This document shows, one piece after another, positions 1-8,098 of a stretch of DNA of 24,966 nt. Origin of the DNA: an uncultured Prevotella sp. (GTDB taxonomy: Bacteria; Bacteroidota; Bacteroidia; Bacteroidales; Bacteroidaceae). Position 1 is the stretch's first letter; each line of letters starts with the position of its first letter. The notes beneath the pieces are model-generated. The model saw nothing but the letters and a program-made list of their open reading frames with translations. It did no database searches and was not told the DNA's origin. The stretch is taken from contig UQQN01000031.1 of assembly GCA_900543155.1 (NCBI GenBank), forward strand, positions 1 through 24,966, written 5' to 3'. The translations under genes and the position numbers were made by a program.

Positions 1-184
1 TAAAATAATACACGAATTGAGGCATTTTATGCGTTTATTATTGTTGAATATCAACCATTTATAACATCAAAACCATGCAGAAAAATATTATAGATTTTGA
101 ACACCCTATCTAATGGGGTAACCCATTTCACCATGCCCCTTGCGTTTCCCCTGTTGGCGCGTTTTCGTTTCCTCAGTTGGCTGT

Positions 185-1123
185 TTACACTCTCAAGAAT
201 TTAAGTGCTAAAGCCCATGCCCAGTATCGCGGTGTGTAGTGTTTTAGAGGTAGGGGGTAGAGGTTGTGTTGGCGCAGTGTGTGTGCGGTTAGTCTGAGTT
301 GTTGGAGGCTGTGTGTGTGGGTCCAAACATTATAGAGAAGGTCGGCTGCGAGTTGGTGGAGTCTGCGAGTAATGGCTGACAGTTGGTCGGCAGTCCAGCG
401 TTGGGTGGATAGGTCGATTAGAATTTTTTGTTTGTCAGCGATTTTGCGCATGCGGTGTGCGCGGTCTGTGGTGTGACAAATGGAGTTGGCACGCTGTCGA
501 TAGTAGTAGAGCGGTGTGTGGGTGCTTATGAGGGTGTGGGCACGCAGGAGCAGGCGAGGGGTGAAGTATTCGTCCTCGTGAAGCATGCCTTGGGGAAAAC
601 GGAGGCTGCCCATGATGCTACGTTTAAAGATGTAGCCCCAGCATGCTGCTTGGAGGCTGTGGTGGGCGAGGTGGTGTGTACCCGTGGTTGGGGTGCTCCA
701 TTGCACGTAGGCGGTGTGTGGATGGCGGGGCAAGTGGTGGCAGTGGTTGAACATGAGCACGTCGGGGGGCGTGGGTGCGCGCAGTTGTTGCAAGAGTGCG
801 TTGTAGGGGTGGACGAGGAGTGCGTCGTCGGCATCGATAAATTGAATGTAGGTGCCCGTGGCTTGAGGTATGGCTGCGTTTCGGGCAGCTGCTAGGCCTT
901 GGTTCTGGGGCAGACGGATGGGGGTGATGTGGGGCGCGATGTGTGGTGGCACTTGGGTGATGGCAGGGATGGTGCTGCCGTCGTCAACAAGGATGATTTG
1001 TCGTTCGGTGGAAAAGAGGTCGAGGGCGAGTATGCTCTCGATGCATTGGTGTAGCAGGTGGGGCGGGGTGTTGTAGGTGGGGATGATGAAGGTGATGAGG
1101 GGGGTGGGCATGGGGATGGGCAT
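185..1123 (-). CDS. Family 2 glycosyltransferase (GT-A fold)
   Basis: Predicted inverting glycosyltransferase that would transfer a sugar from a nucleotide-sugar to a glycan acceptor at the cytoplasmic face of the membrane. The 312-residue protein opens with the GT2 hallmark LITFIIPTYN (9-18). It then has the nucleotide-binding DDGS (47-50), the metal-binding DADD (97-100) and an acidic HEDE (182-185) at the expected place for the catalytic base. There is no transmembrane segment, and the C-terminal third is helical and basic. A second ATG four codons in (at 1111) lies closer to the conserved core and may be the true start. The protein is unusually rich in His, Thr, Pro and Gln, and its coding strand is very C/A-rich, unlike the neighbouring genes. 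The acceptor and sugar cannot be read from sequence. The family call is firm; the role in a surface polysaccharide is inference. Confidence 0.88.
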   Translation of the reverse strand: MPIPMPTPLITFIIPTYNTPPHLLHQCIESILALDLFSTERQIILVDDGSTIPAITQVPPHIAPHITPIRLPQNQGLAAARNAAIPQATGTYIQFIDADDALLVHPYNALLQQLRAPTPPDVLMFNHCHHLPRHPHTAYVQWSTPTTGTHHLAHHSLQAACWGYIFKRSIMGSLRFPQGMLHEDEYFTPRLLLRAHTLISTHTPLYYYRQRANSICHTTDRAHRMRKIADKQKILIDLSTQRWTADQLSAITRRLHQLAADLLYNVWTHTHSLQQLRLTAHTLRQHNLYPLPLKHYTPRYWAWALALKFLRV

Positions 1124-1172
1124 GGGGGGTGAGGCTTTTGGGCGTGGCGTGTGAGTGGGGTGGAAACGTGTA

Positions 1173-1229
1173 TGGCTATGCGCCTGGTGCGTTTTTTTAA
1201 AAAAACTTAGGGCACGGTGCGCATAGCCA
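1173..1229 (-). terminator. Large hairpin after sbcC, possible terminator
   Basis: TGGCTATGCGC (1173-1183) pairs perfectly with GCGCATAGCCA (1219-1229). The loop contains a self-complementary GTTTTTTTAAAAAAAC (1191-1206). It begins 22 nt after the sbcC stop in the direction of transcription. The T-run lies inside the loop and not after the stem, so this is not a textbook intrinsic terminator. Separation of sbcC from the glycosyltransferase gene is inferred. Confidence 0.45.
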
Positions 1230-1251
1230 AGGTGTGAGAGGGGAGATTTTT

Positions 1252-4200
1252 TTAAATCACTTCGATAAGCGAGCTGCTACCACCAGGACGCTTACGAAGT
1301 TTGATTTGTGGGGAAATTTGTGCGCGTATTTGCTCGGTGTGGCTGATTACGCCGACTTTTCTGCCCTGTGCGTTCTCGAGGTTAGAGAGTGCGAGCATGA
1401 CGAGATCGAGTGAGTCGCGGTCGAGGTTGCCAAAGCCTTCGTCGATGAAGAGCGAGCCAATGACGAGTTGGTTGGTAGACATGGAGGCTAAGCCGAGGGC
1501 TAAGGCGAGTGATACGACGAAGGTTTCACCGCCCGAGAGAGAGGTGACGTAGCGGTGTTCGTCGAACATGTCGTGGTCGATGATTTCGAGTGCCAAGGTG
1601 CCTTCGATGTTGTGAAGCTCGTAGCGCGGAGAGAGTTGGCAGAGGTGGCGGTTGGCGTGTGCCACAAGATAGCTGAATGTGTAGCTTTGTGCTAGGGTGC
1701 GGAATTTCTTACCATCGGCTGCGCCAAAGAGCGTGTTAAGTCGGTTCCACTGGCGTGCGTCCTCGCGTGCATTGTCGAGGGTTTGCTGCATGCGTGCTGC
1801 ACTGTCTACGCTTTGTTGGTGTGCTTGCAGTGTGAGCCTTACGGTAGCCAATTCTTGAGCTACTTCGTTGGCGTGATGTAGCTCTTTTTCGTGCTCCTGA
1901 GTTAGCGTTTGGCGCAGTGACAAGTATGCCTCGAGGTGGGTAGCCACGGTGGGTTGTGCAGTTTGTGGCGCATGGTTTGTGGGCTGCGCTTGGGGTGTTT
2001 GGGAAACTTCGGGCGTAGCTTGTGCGTTGAGGGCAGGACGGATGGATTCAGCTTGTAGGTTTTGCAAGGCTTGTTGCGCTTGTTCAAGGTTGTGTTGCGC
2101 CAAGATGCGTTGTTCCTTGAGTTGGTCAATGCGTTGGCGCATGGCTTTCCAATCGGTGTTAGCCGTGAAAATTTGGTCGAGTTCAGAGAATTGCACGGGC
2201 GAGTGTGTGCCGTTGAAGCGCAGCATGAGTAAATCGAGCTCTTGTTGCTTTTGCTGCTGCTGTTGCTGGCTCTCGAGTCGGCTCTTCAGCAGGTTGTTAC
2301 GTTTGCCCTCGAGCAGGTGGAGTTGTCCTTGCATTTCTTGGAAACTGCGTCGTGTGGTGGCCTCGACTTGGCGTGCGCTGTTGATGGCATTTTGTAGCAT
2401 CTCTGCTTCTTTTTGGGGCGTGTTTTCGCCCATAATTCGTCGCAAGTCCTCTTGTTTGCGTGCCAATTCTTCGCGTGTGGCGTCGCGACTTTCGCGGCAT
2501 TGCACAGCGTGGCGTTGCTCTTCAGCCACATGGGTTTCGGCACCCTTTATTTCTTCGCGCAAGATGGCGTCAGCACGTTCAGCCTCGTCGAGTGTGGCAC
2601 AGGTTTGTTGCCAGTCGTGGTGTAGGTTTGTGAGGCGAATGCGCAGTCCGTCTGCATTGTTCTTCCATTCGGTGAACCAGCCCGAGAGGGTGATCATTTC
2701 ATCGAGGTCGGTGTAGAGTTCAGAGCATGCGCGGTCTGAGAGCACTATGACGTGTTGCAACTCTTCGGCAGTGGTTTTAGCCACATTCGCCTCGGTGTGT
2801 AGTTTGTCGAGGTAAGTGCGGTTGTTAGCCATTACGCCATTGAGCTCATCAATTTGAGTGTTTAAGCGGTTGATGTGTTGTTGATGCTCGTTGTAGGTGG
2901 TGAGTTCTTGTTGTGCCTCGTCTGCCGAGCGTGTGGTGTTGTCGAGCAAGAGTTGGAGCATCATGCGGCGTGCTTCGCGATTTACGGTGGCAGAACAGTC
3001 GGCAAAGGACACGTCGAGGTCGGCAAAGGCTTTCCACTCGTCGACATCGGCAGCTTGGCGCTGTTTAAACTCATTGAGAGCAACCTCACCAGCGGCAATG
3101 CGTGCGGCATCGGCAGCCATCTCCTCGCGTAGGGCAGAAAGTTGTGTGCGCTTGAGCAGTACATCCTCTTTTAGTGCATCGAACTCCTTGCTCATACTGT
3201 TGAGCAGATTGCCCAATTCGCGTTCGGTTTCGGTGTGATAGGGGTGGTGTGTGGCGCCACACACAGGGCATGCAATGCCCTCTTTTAGCTGTTTGCGCAG
3301 CTGCACAATGTCCTTAGACTGGCTCAGTGTGTAGGTAGCAGAAATGCGTGCAAAGGCCTCTTCGCTGGCATGCAAGGCAACCTCCATTTTGTTCGCCTCT
3401 TGTTGTTTTTGCGACAATTCGGCTGCTTCACGGCGTTGGGTAGCAGCTTTTTCGGCAATACGAGCGTAACCTTCGGAAATGTGTTGCCACAAGACGGCAG
3501 CACGCGAGAGAGACACGAGGCGACTGCGGTTGTTGGCAACGGTTTGTTGCAACTTTACGCTGTCGTGTCCGTGGTTGGCTTGTTGGTGAATAAAGAGTTC
3601 GCTTTTTAGGGCGTTAAGGCGTGCTTGGTTTTTGTGCTGTTCCTCTTCGGCACGTTCGCCCTGCTCGCGCAGTTCGGTTTGTTTTTTTTGCAGGAGAGTG
3701 GCTTTAGAGTGGCACTCCACGTTGCGCTGTGTTTCGCTATAAAGATTTGAGAGTTTATCTTTTATGAGGTCGAACTTTTGGAACATGAGTTGGTGCACCT
3801 CGAGCGACTGCTTGTGGAGTTGCTTTTGTTTGATGCTTTCGCTCAATTTTTGCAATGCCTCTTGTTTAGAGGCTAAGGCACTTTGGCTTTTTTCGCACGA
3901 TTGAGTGGCCAAGAGAAGTTGTTCTTCAAGTCGCTTAAGCTGGTCGGCAGCCATTTTGATTTCGCCCATCAAGGTGTGTCCGCGATCGATTGCAGGACGG
4001 CGCACTTCGAGTTGCTTTTCGGCATCAGATGTGCGTTCGTGTGCCACATCGAGTGCTGCGCTTTGTTTGTCGAGCGCTTTGCGAGCTTCTTCGAGTTGTG
4101 TGGCATTTTCAGCTTCGCTACTTTTTATTTTATCTACGTCGGCACGACGCATTTTTATTTCTTGATAAAGCGGTTGCATGTCGAGCACTGCATCGTAGCG

Positions 4201-5106
4201 CTCGAGTTTAACCTCGTCGGCACGTGCCTCCATGCACGCCTTGGTGGTTTGCGCGAACTGCGATTCGCACTGTTGCACTTGGCGAGCTTGTTGTGCAAAA
4301 CGGTCAATCCAGTCTATTTGCTGCTCGATGCGCTTGGTGTTTTGAGCCACATTTTTTTCGGAGGCTTCAAGCAAATGGGCACGTTCATTTTGCTCGGCAA
4401 GCAAATGCTCGTCGAGCCGTGTGTGGAGCAAGCCTTTCATCTCATCCTCGATAGACTGCACATGGGCATCAGCCTCTTGCGAAAGACGGTAAATGCGTTG
4501 ACTCACGTTGCTATAAACCTCGGTGCCCGTGAGTTTTTCGAGCAGTGCAGCCTTGTCGTCAGCCTTTGCACGGAGAAAGTTGGCGAATGAGTTTTGTGCC
4601 AAAATGACGGTGCGTGTAAACTGGTCGTAGGTCAAGCCAATGGCATGTTCGATGCGTTGTTGCAAATCGCCTTTATCCACAACTTCTTTGTGTGGCGCAA
4701 GTTGTTGCAGTGTGCGTTCGGGCGTTTTATAGTTTCCAGTTTTTGTAATGCGCGTAGTCCATGTAGCCTCATAGCGTTCGCCATGGTTTGTGCTAAACGT
4801 GACACTGGCATATCCTTGTTTTTGTCCGCGTCGCAGAATGCTTGCTGTGTTTTTGGGTTGCACCTGTTGTGCTTTGTCTTCAACAAGCTTCAATTCTTCG
4901 CTTTTAATGGTCTCGATATTTTCGAAGCGTGGTGCTTTGTTATAGAGAGCCAAGCAAATGGCGTCGAGAATGGTAGATTTGCCCGACCCCATGTCGCCTG
5001 TAATTGCAAAGAGTCCAGCAGAACGCAGAGGCTCTTCTGTAAAGTCTATGGTTTGTTCACCCTCAATCGAAGTAAGATTGCAAAGGGTTATTTTTTCTAT
5101 CTTCAC
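1252..5106 (-). CDS. sbcC: Exonuclease SbcCD subunit C (SMC-like ATPase)
   Basis: ATPase subunit of the SbcCD (Rad50/Mre11-type) complex, which opens DNA hairpins, trims protein-blocked ends and cuts cruciforms. The 1284-residue protein has Walker A GDMGSGKST (37-45) and a Q-loop near 165-175. Long coiled coils flank a zinc hook CPVC (Cys613 and Cys616). An ABC signature LSGGE lies near 1187 and Walker B LFIDEGFGNLD near 1220. Length and order match the family. The coiled coil carries a glutamine tract (about residues 944-955) and a P/T/Q-rich linker near 1020-1055. The start codon is GTG. No in-frame ATG precedes it after the sbcD stop, and MKIEKI is the usual SbcC N-terminus. It follows sbcD by 25 nt, so the two are surely co-transcribed. 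Confidence 0.96.
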   Translation of the reverse strand: MKIEKITLCNLTSIEGEQTIDFTEEPLRSAGLFAITGDMGSGKSTILDAICLALYNKAPRFENIETIKSEELKLVEDKAQQVQPKNTASILRRGQKQGYASVTFSTNHGERYEATWTTRITKTGNYKTPERTLQQLAPHKEVVDKGDLQQRIEHAIGLTYDQFTRTVILAQNSFANFLRAKADDKAALLEKLTGTEVYSNVSQRIYRLSQEADAHVQSIEDEMKGLLHTRLDEHLLAEQNERAHLLEASEKNVAQNTKRIEQQIDWIDRFAQQARQVQQCESQFAQTTKACMEARADEVKLERYDAVLDMQPLYQEIKMRRADVDKIKSSEAENATQLEEARKALDKQSAALDVAHERTSDAEKQLEVRRPAIDRGHTLMGEIKMAADQLKRLEEQLLLATQSCEKSQSALASKQEALQKLSESIKQKQLHKQSLEVHQLMFQKFDLIKDKLSNLYSETQRNVECHSKATLLQKKQTELREQGERAEEEQHKNQARLNALKSELFIHQQANHGHDSVKLQQTVANNRSRLVSLSRAAVLWQHISEGYARIAEKAATQRREAAELSQKQQEANKMEVALHASEEAFARISATYTLSQSKDIVQLRKQLKEGIACPVCGATHHPYHTETERELGNLLNSMSKEFDALKEDVLLKRTQLSALREEMAADAARIAAGEVALNEFKQRQAADVDEWKAFADLDVSFADCSATVNREARRMMLQLLLDNTTRSADEAQQELTTYNEHQQHINRLNTQIDELNGVMANNRTYLDKLHTEANVAKTTAEELQHVIVLSDRACSELYTDLDEMITLSGWFTEWKNNADGLRIRLTNLHHDWQQTCATLDEAERADAILREEIKGAETHVAEEQRHAVQCRESRDATREELARKQEDLRRIMGENTPQKEAEMLQNAINSARQVEATTRRSFQEMQGQLHLLEGKRNNLLKSRLESQQQQQQKQQELDLLMLRFNGTHSPVQFSELDQIFTANTDWKAMRQRIDQLKEQRILAQHNLEQAQQALQNLQAESIRPALNAQATPEVSQTPQAQPTNHAPQTAQPTVATHLEAYLSLRQTLTQEHEKELHHANEVAQELATVRLTLQAHQQSVDSAARMQQTLDNAREDARQWNRLNTLFGAADGKKFRTLAQSYTFSYLVAHANRHLCQLSPRYELHNIEGTLALEIIDHDMFDEHRYVTSLSGGETFVVSLALALGLASMSTNQLVIGSLFIDEGFGNLDRDSLDLVMLALSNLENAQGRKVGVISHTEQIRAQISPQIKLRKRPGGSSSLIEVI

Positions 5107-5131
5107 CTTGTATGAATTTTTAGGTTCACCT

Positions 5132-6358
5132 TTATTGGTTGGCTTTGTTGAAGCGTTCTATCAGTTCAGAAGGCATGGGCGAGTTGAAGCGTGCTTTGAA
5201 AAAGCGTTGTGCCAACTCAAGGGGGGTGGTGCTTGCCAAACTGTCAGCGGTAATGTCTGATGGGTCTGTTAGGGGTGATTCAGATTGTGGACGTATGCGT
5301 GTAATGCGGCAAAAGCGTACGGCGCAATCCTCTAGAGCCTGCATGATGTCGTGCATCAGTGTGGGTTCAGGTTGTTTCTCCTCAATGCGTATTTCAAGAT
5401 AGGGCCAAGTGTCGGCATTGTCGTTTTTTTTGCGTCGGGGGAGTTGTGCAATCTCGTCGAAAGCTTGTTTCACGCTAGCAGCTTTGCCGTGTGCAGGTAT
5501 GGTGATAAGGCTGCGTAAGGGTTGGTAGTGAATTTGCATAACTTCAGTTTCGCCCGCAGTGTCAATATCTACCAAGTTTACGCCATGTTGATAATTTTTT
5601 TCGGCAAACGACATGGGTAATGCGCTACCTGCATACCATGCACAATGTCCGTCTTTAACTTGTTGCGCCTTGTGAATGTGTCCCAAGGCAGTATAGCTCA
5701 CATTCTTGCCCACCACGTTCACGTCAACGCAGTCTTGTCCGCCCACCACAAGACGTTCAGAGTGTTCGCCTTGGCAAATGTCAGCGCCAGCAGCATAGAA
5801 GTGTGCAGCCACCACGATGGGTAGTTTTTTAAAGGCAGATTTGCGCACCTTTTGTTGCAGTTGCGTAAAGAAAAAATCTAAACCCTGTTCGGGTGACATG
5901 CTGGCAGGGTAGTCGCCACTTCGCAAATAGGGCAATGCGATGCAAGTGCAAGCAGCTTGTCCGGTTTGTCGGTCGGCAAGTGGCAATAGGTAGTAATCAA
6001 AGTCGGGTTCGCCATTAGGCAGATAGTGCACTGTGCCACGCACATATACATTGTGCGTTTTTAGTAATGCCGCGGGGGCTTCAAGTCGTCCTGCCGAGTC
6101 GTGATTTCCTGCAGTGATAACCACTTGTAGTCCGGGCACAGCCAGAGTGGCTTTGAGCAAAAAGTCATAAAGTAATTCTTCTGCGGCAGCCGAAGGGTTG
6201 GCAGAGTCAAATACATCGCCCGAGATAATCATTGCATCGGGTTGTTGTTCTTTAAGTACGTTGAGCAACCATGCCAAAAAATGGCGATGCTCAAGCAAGC
6301 GGTTGTGACCATGAAAGGTGTTGCCCAAGTGCCAGTCAGCAGTATGCAGTATCTTCAT
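5132..6358 (-). CDS. sbcD: Exonuclease SbcCD subunit D (Mre11-like nuclease)
   Basis: Manganese-dependent nuclease subunit of SbcCD, giving 3'-5' exonuclease and endonuclease activity on hairpin and blocked ends. The 408-residue length is normal. All calcineurin-like phosphoesterase motifs are present: DWHLG (Asp8, His10), GDVFD (Asp48), GNHD (85-87 being NHD), AAHFY (His186) and GHIH (His227, His229). The C-terminal capping domain follows from about residue 265. It is the first gene of the sbcDC unit, with sbcC starting 25 nt downstream and a consensus Bacteroidota promoter just upstream. Confidence 0.96.
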   Translation of the reverse strand: MKILHTADWHLGNTFHGHNRLLEHRHFLAWLLNVLKEQQPDAMIISGDVFDSANPSAAAEELLYDFLLKATLAVPGLQVVITAGNHDSAGRLEAPAALLKTHNVYVRGTVHYLPNGEPDFDYYLLPLADRQTGQAACTCIALPYLRSGDYPASMSPEQGLDFFFTQLQQKVRKSAFKKLPIVVAAHFYAAGADICQGEHSERLVVGGQDCVDVNVVGKNVSYTALGHIHKAQQVKDGHCAWYAGSALPMSFAEKNYQHGVNLVDIDTAGETEVMQIHYQPLRSLITIPAHGKAASVKQAFDEIAQLPRRKKNDNADTWPYLEIRIEEKQPEPTLMHDIMQALEDCAVRFCRITRIRPQSESPLTDPSDITADSLASTTPLELAQRFFKARFNSPMPSELIERFNKANQ

Positions 6359-6393
6359 TTTCGTATATGTGTGCGCTGAGTTGTTTTAGAGTG

Positions 6394-6424
6394 CAAAGTT
6401 AGTGCAAGGCGAGTGCAATACAAA
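6394..6424 (-). promoter_or_regulatory. Promoter of sbcDC (Bacteroidota consensus)
   Basis: On the minus strand the -7 element is TAACTTTG (6394-6401), matching TAnnTTTG. A TTTG (6421-6424) lies exactly 19 bp upstream as the -33 element. The predicted transcription start is about 30 nt before the sbcD ATG. Not experimentally shown. Confidence 0.65.
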
Positions 6425-6525
6425 ATAAAAAGCCAATGGATTTTTATTTTTATTGCCGAGCCGCCGCCTAACTTGGTGTAAGCGGTGTGAATACAAGTCA
6501 GAGGCAAAGTTTCGTTTCATATATA

Positions 6526-6576
6526 AAAAGCCTATGAAACAATTTGTTTATTTGTTTCATAGGCCTGTGTTTTTTT
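6526..6576 (-). terminator. Intrinsic terminator, possibly bidirectional, after the lipoprotein gene
   Basis: GCCTATGAAACAA (6530-6542) and TTGTTTCATAGGC (6552-6564) form a perfect 13-bp stem with a 9-nt loop. On the minus strand the stem is followed by TTTTAT, and on the plus strand by CTGTGTTTTTT. It sits about 50 nt after the stop of the transglutaminase lipoprotein gene and before the sbcD promoter. The rest of 6425-6615 shows no convincing gene. Confidence 0.78.
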
Positions 6577-6615
6577 CAAAGGGAGCTGCTTTGCATGTCT
6601 CCCCATGTGGTTGTG

Positions 6616-7860
6616 TTATCTTGTTACCTCGTGAATACTTGTAGGTACTTTGATAATTTCGTAGTTGCCACATTCGGCAAAAGCATTTTCTGAGATAGAA
6701 ATAACAGTTGCCGGTATGTAGATACGCTTCAAATTGGGGCAACGCTCTACAGCGTAGTCGTCAATATACTTAGTACCTTCTCCGATAATCAATTCTTCGA
6801 GATTTTCAAGATGAGCTACCATGTTCTTATCCAATCTCTCAAGAGGTCTGAGTGTAAGACTACGAATACCAGCGGGAATGAGGTGAGGTCTGTTCTTGTC
6901 GTAAATGCTGTATACCACACCCTTATACGATTCAAAAGCGTAGTTTTTAGGATCAACGTTAATTTCCTCTACGTTGGCAAGCACTCTGCTCAAACTTGAA
7001 GTGGGCTCATACTCGCCAAATGACTCGATGTTACTACCTATATTGAGTTGTGTAATGCTCTTAGGTAACTCTACGCTAGGAATAAACGACATTACGCGCA
7101 AACCATTTACACTATAAGGCACGGTAAACGAAGTGCTTGTAGTTGGCTTAACACTCTTAACATTGAGAAGTCGGTTTTCGTAAGTATACTCACACTTATC
7201 GTCTTCAAAAACAACAAAATCCATACGTTGGGGAATAAGCGTACTTTCGTAGCTGCTTAAGTCTGCTGCCTTGTAGTCGTGTCCATTGGTTGCATCGCTT
7301 ACATACCAATCACCATCCACGTATACATAGTTCCAAGCATGTGCGCCCAGCGGTACTAAGTCGCCATTAACACATGCACAAGGAATGCCCTGCGTATGGC
7401 ACATCGTTTTAAGCAAATTGGCATAGCCTTGGCATACACAGCACTTATGCTTAAAAATGTCGTATGGTCTGAGGTAAGGAACAGCATTAGGATCCCAGGG
7501 GTACTTAATGTTCTTAATCAACCAGTTGAAGATGTTCTTATAAGTTTGGTAGTCGTTTTCAGCCTTCAGGTTCTTAGTAACGTATCTTTTTATTTCCTTA
7601 TATTCAGCGTCTGTAATCTCTTGATCGTTCAAGTTAAGAGCCTTCTTAGGGTCGATACTTTTGAGCAGCTGTAATACGCCTTCGGCTTCGTTAGCACTGA
7701 GTTGTACGGAGTTATCAGCCTCAGGGAATATGGGTGTGGCTGTTGTAAGGATGTTTGAAGAATTGGTGATGGGCAGATTATTCTGTACACCCTCAAGTTC
7801 TTCGTTTCCGCAGGCAGCAAAAAGAAGTGCTGCGGGGAGTAAGAAGTAATGTAGTTTCAT
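6616..7860 (-). CDS. Lipoprotein with transglutaminase-like and BspA-type LRR domains
   Basis: I chose the ATG at 7860 and not the one 29 codons upstream, because it puts a lipoprotein signal at the very start (MKLHYFLLPAALLFAAC, lipid-modified Cys17). The 414-residue product then has a transglutaminase/protease-like domain at about residues 85-195. The usual triad is visible: Cys143 in CVCQGYA, His174 in GAHAW and Asp189 in YVSDAT. Residues about 235-414 resemble type 5 leucine-rich repeats (BspA/LRR_5), including repeated short strands such as YKGVVY and ENLEELIIGEG. Such proteins sit on the outer membrane or cell surface and may cross-link, cleave or bind proteins; which applies here cannot be told. 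It stands alone between two hairpin terminators. I found no convincing -7/-33 pair upstream. Confidence 0.82.
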   Translation of the reverse strand: MKLHYFLLPAALLFAACGNEELEGVQNNLPITNSSNILTTATPIFPEADNSVQLSANEAEGVLQLLKSIDPKKALNLNDQEITDAEYKEIKRYVTKNLKAENDYQTYKNIFNWLIKNIKYPWDPNAVPYLRPYDIFKHKCCVCQGYANLLKTMCHTQGIPCACVNGDLVPLGAHAWNYVYVDGDWYVSDATNGHDYKAADLSSYESTLIPQRMDFVVFEDDKCEYTYENRLLNVKSVKPTTSTSFTVPYSVNGLRVMSFIPSVELPKSITQLNIGSNIESFGEYEPTSSLSRVLANVEEINVDPKNYAFESYKGVVYSIYDKNRPHLIPAGIRSLTLRPLERLDKNMVAHLENLEELIIGEGTKYIDDYAVERCPNLKRIYIPATVISISENAFAECGNYEIIKVPTSIHEVTR

Positions 7861-8028
7861 GTAGTAACAGTTATTAGTTTTATTTCGGGTGCTAATTTCG
7901 GCATTTTTGTTGATATAAACAATTTGTTTGCAAAGAAAAGGTTGCAAAGCATGTGTGTTACATGTAATTCTTCCCGGTTTTTAGTCAGACAAGAACAATT
8001 CTGGTTCTATGTTACAAAATTTGTTGAT

Positions 8029-8064
8029 AAAAAAAGCAGACACATTCGCGAGGAATGTGTCTGC
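8029..8064 (-). terminator. Intrinsic terminator of the GH95 gene
   Basis: GCAGACACATTC (8036-8047) and GAATGTGTCTGC (8053-8064) form a perfect 12-bp stem with a 5-nt loop. On the minus strand it is followed directly by seven T (8035-8029). It begins 34 nt after the GH95 stop. The remainder of 7861-8028 carries the leader of the lipoprotein gene and nothing else I can support. Confidence 0.9.
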
Positions 8065-8098
8065 CAATATACAGATTAAGTATGTGGATACTTATTGA

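Noticed and set aside
1..184. Possible gene end at the left edge
   Set aside because: Frames are short and interrupted by stops. Only a weak ACCC/GGGT inverted repeat near 104-120 is seen, and no feature can be supported.
428..895. 155-codon plus-strand frame opposite the glycosyltransferase
   Set aside because: It is a Val/Gly/Cys-rich shadow caused by the G/T-rich plus strand; the minus-strand GT2 motifs are clear.
1949..2716. 255-codon plus-strand open frame opposite sbcC
   Set aside because: It lies fully antisense to a well-conserved gene and its product is a Cys/Ser/Arg-rich run typical of a shadow frame. Other antisense frames over sbcC (3883-4590, 4594-5115) were rejected for the same reason.
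6453..6644. 63-codon plus-strand frame between sbcD and the lipoprotein gene
   Set aside because: It covers the terminator hairpin and the 3' end of the lipoprotein gene; no coding signal.
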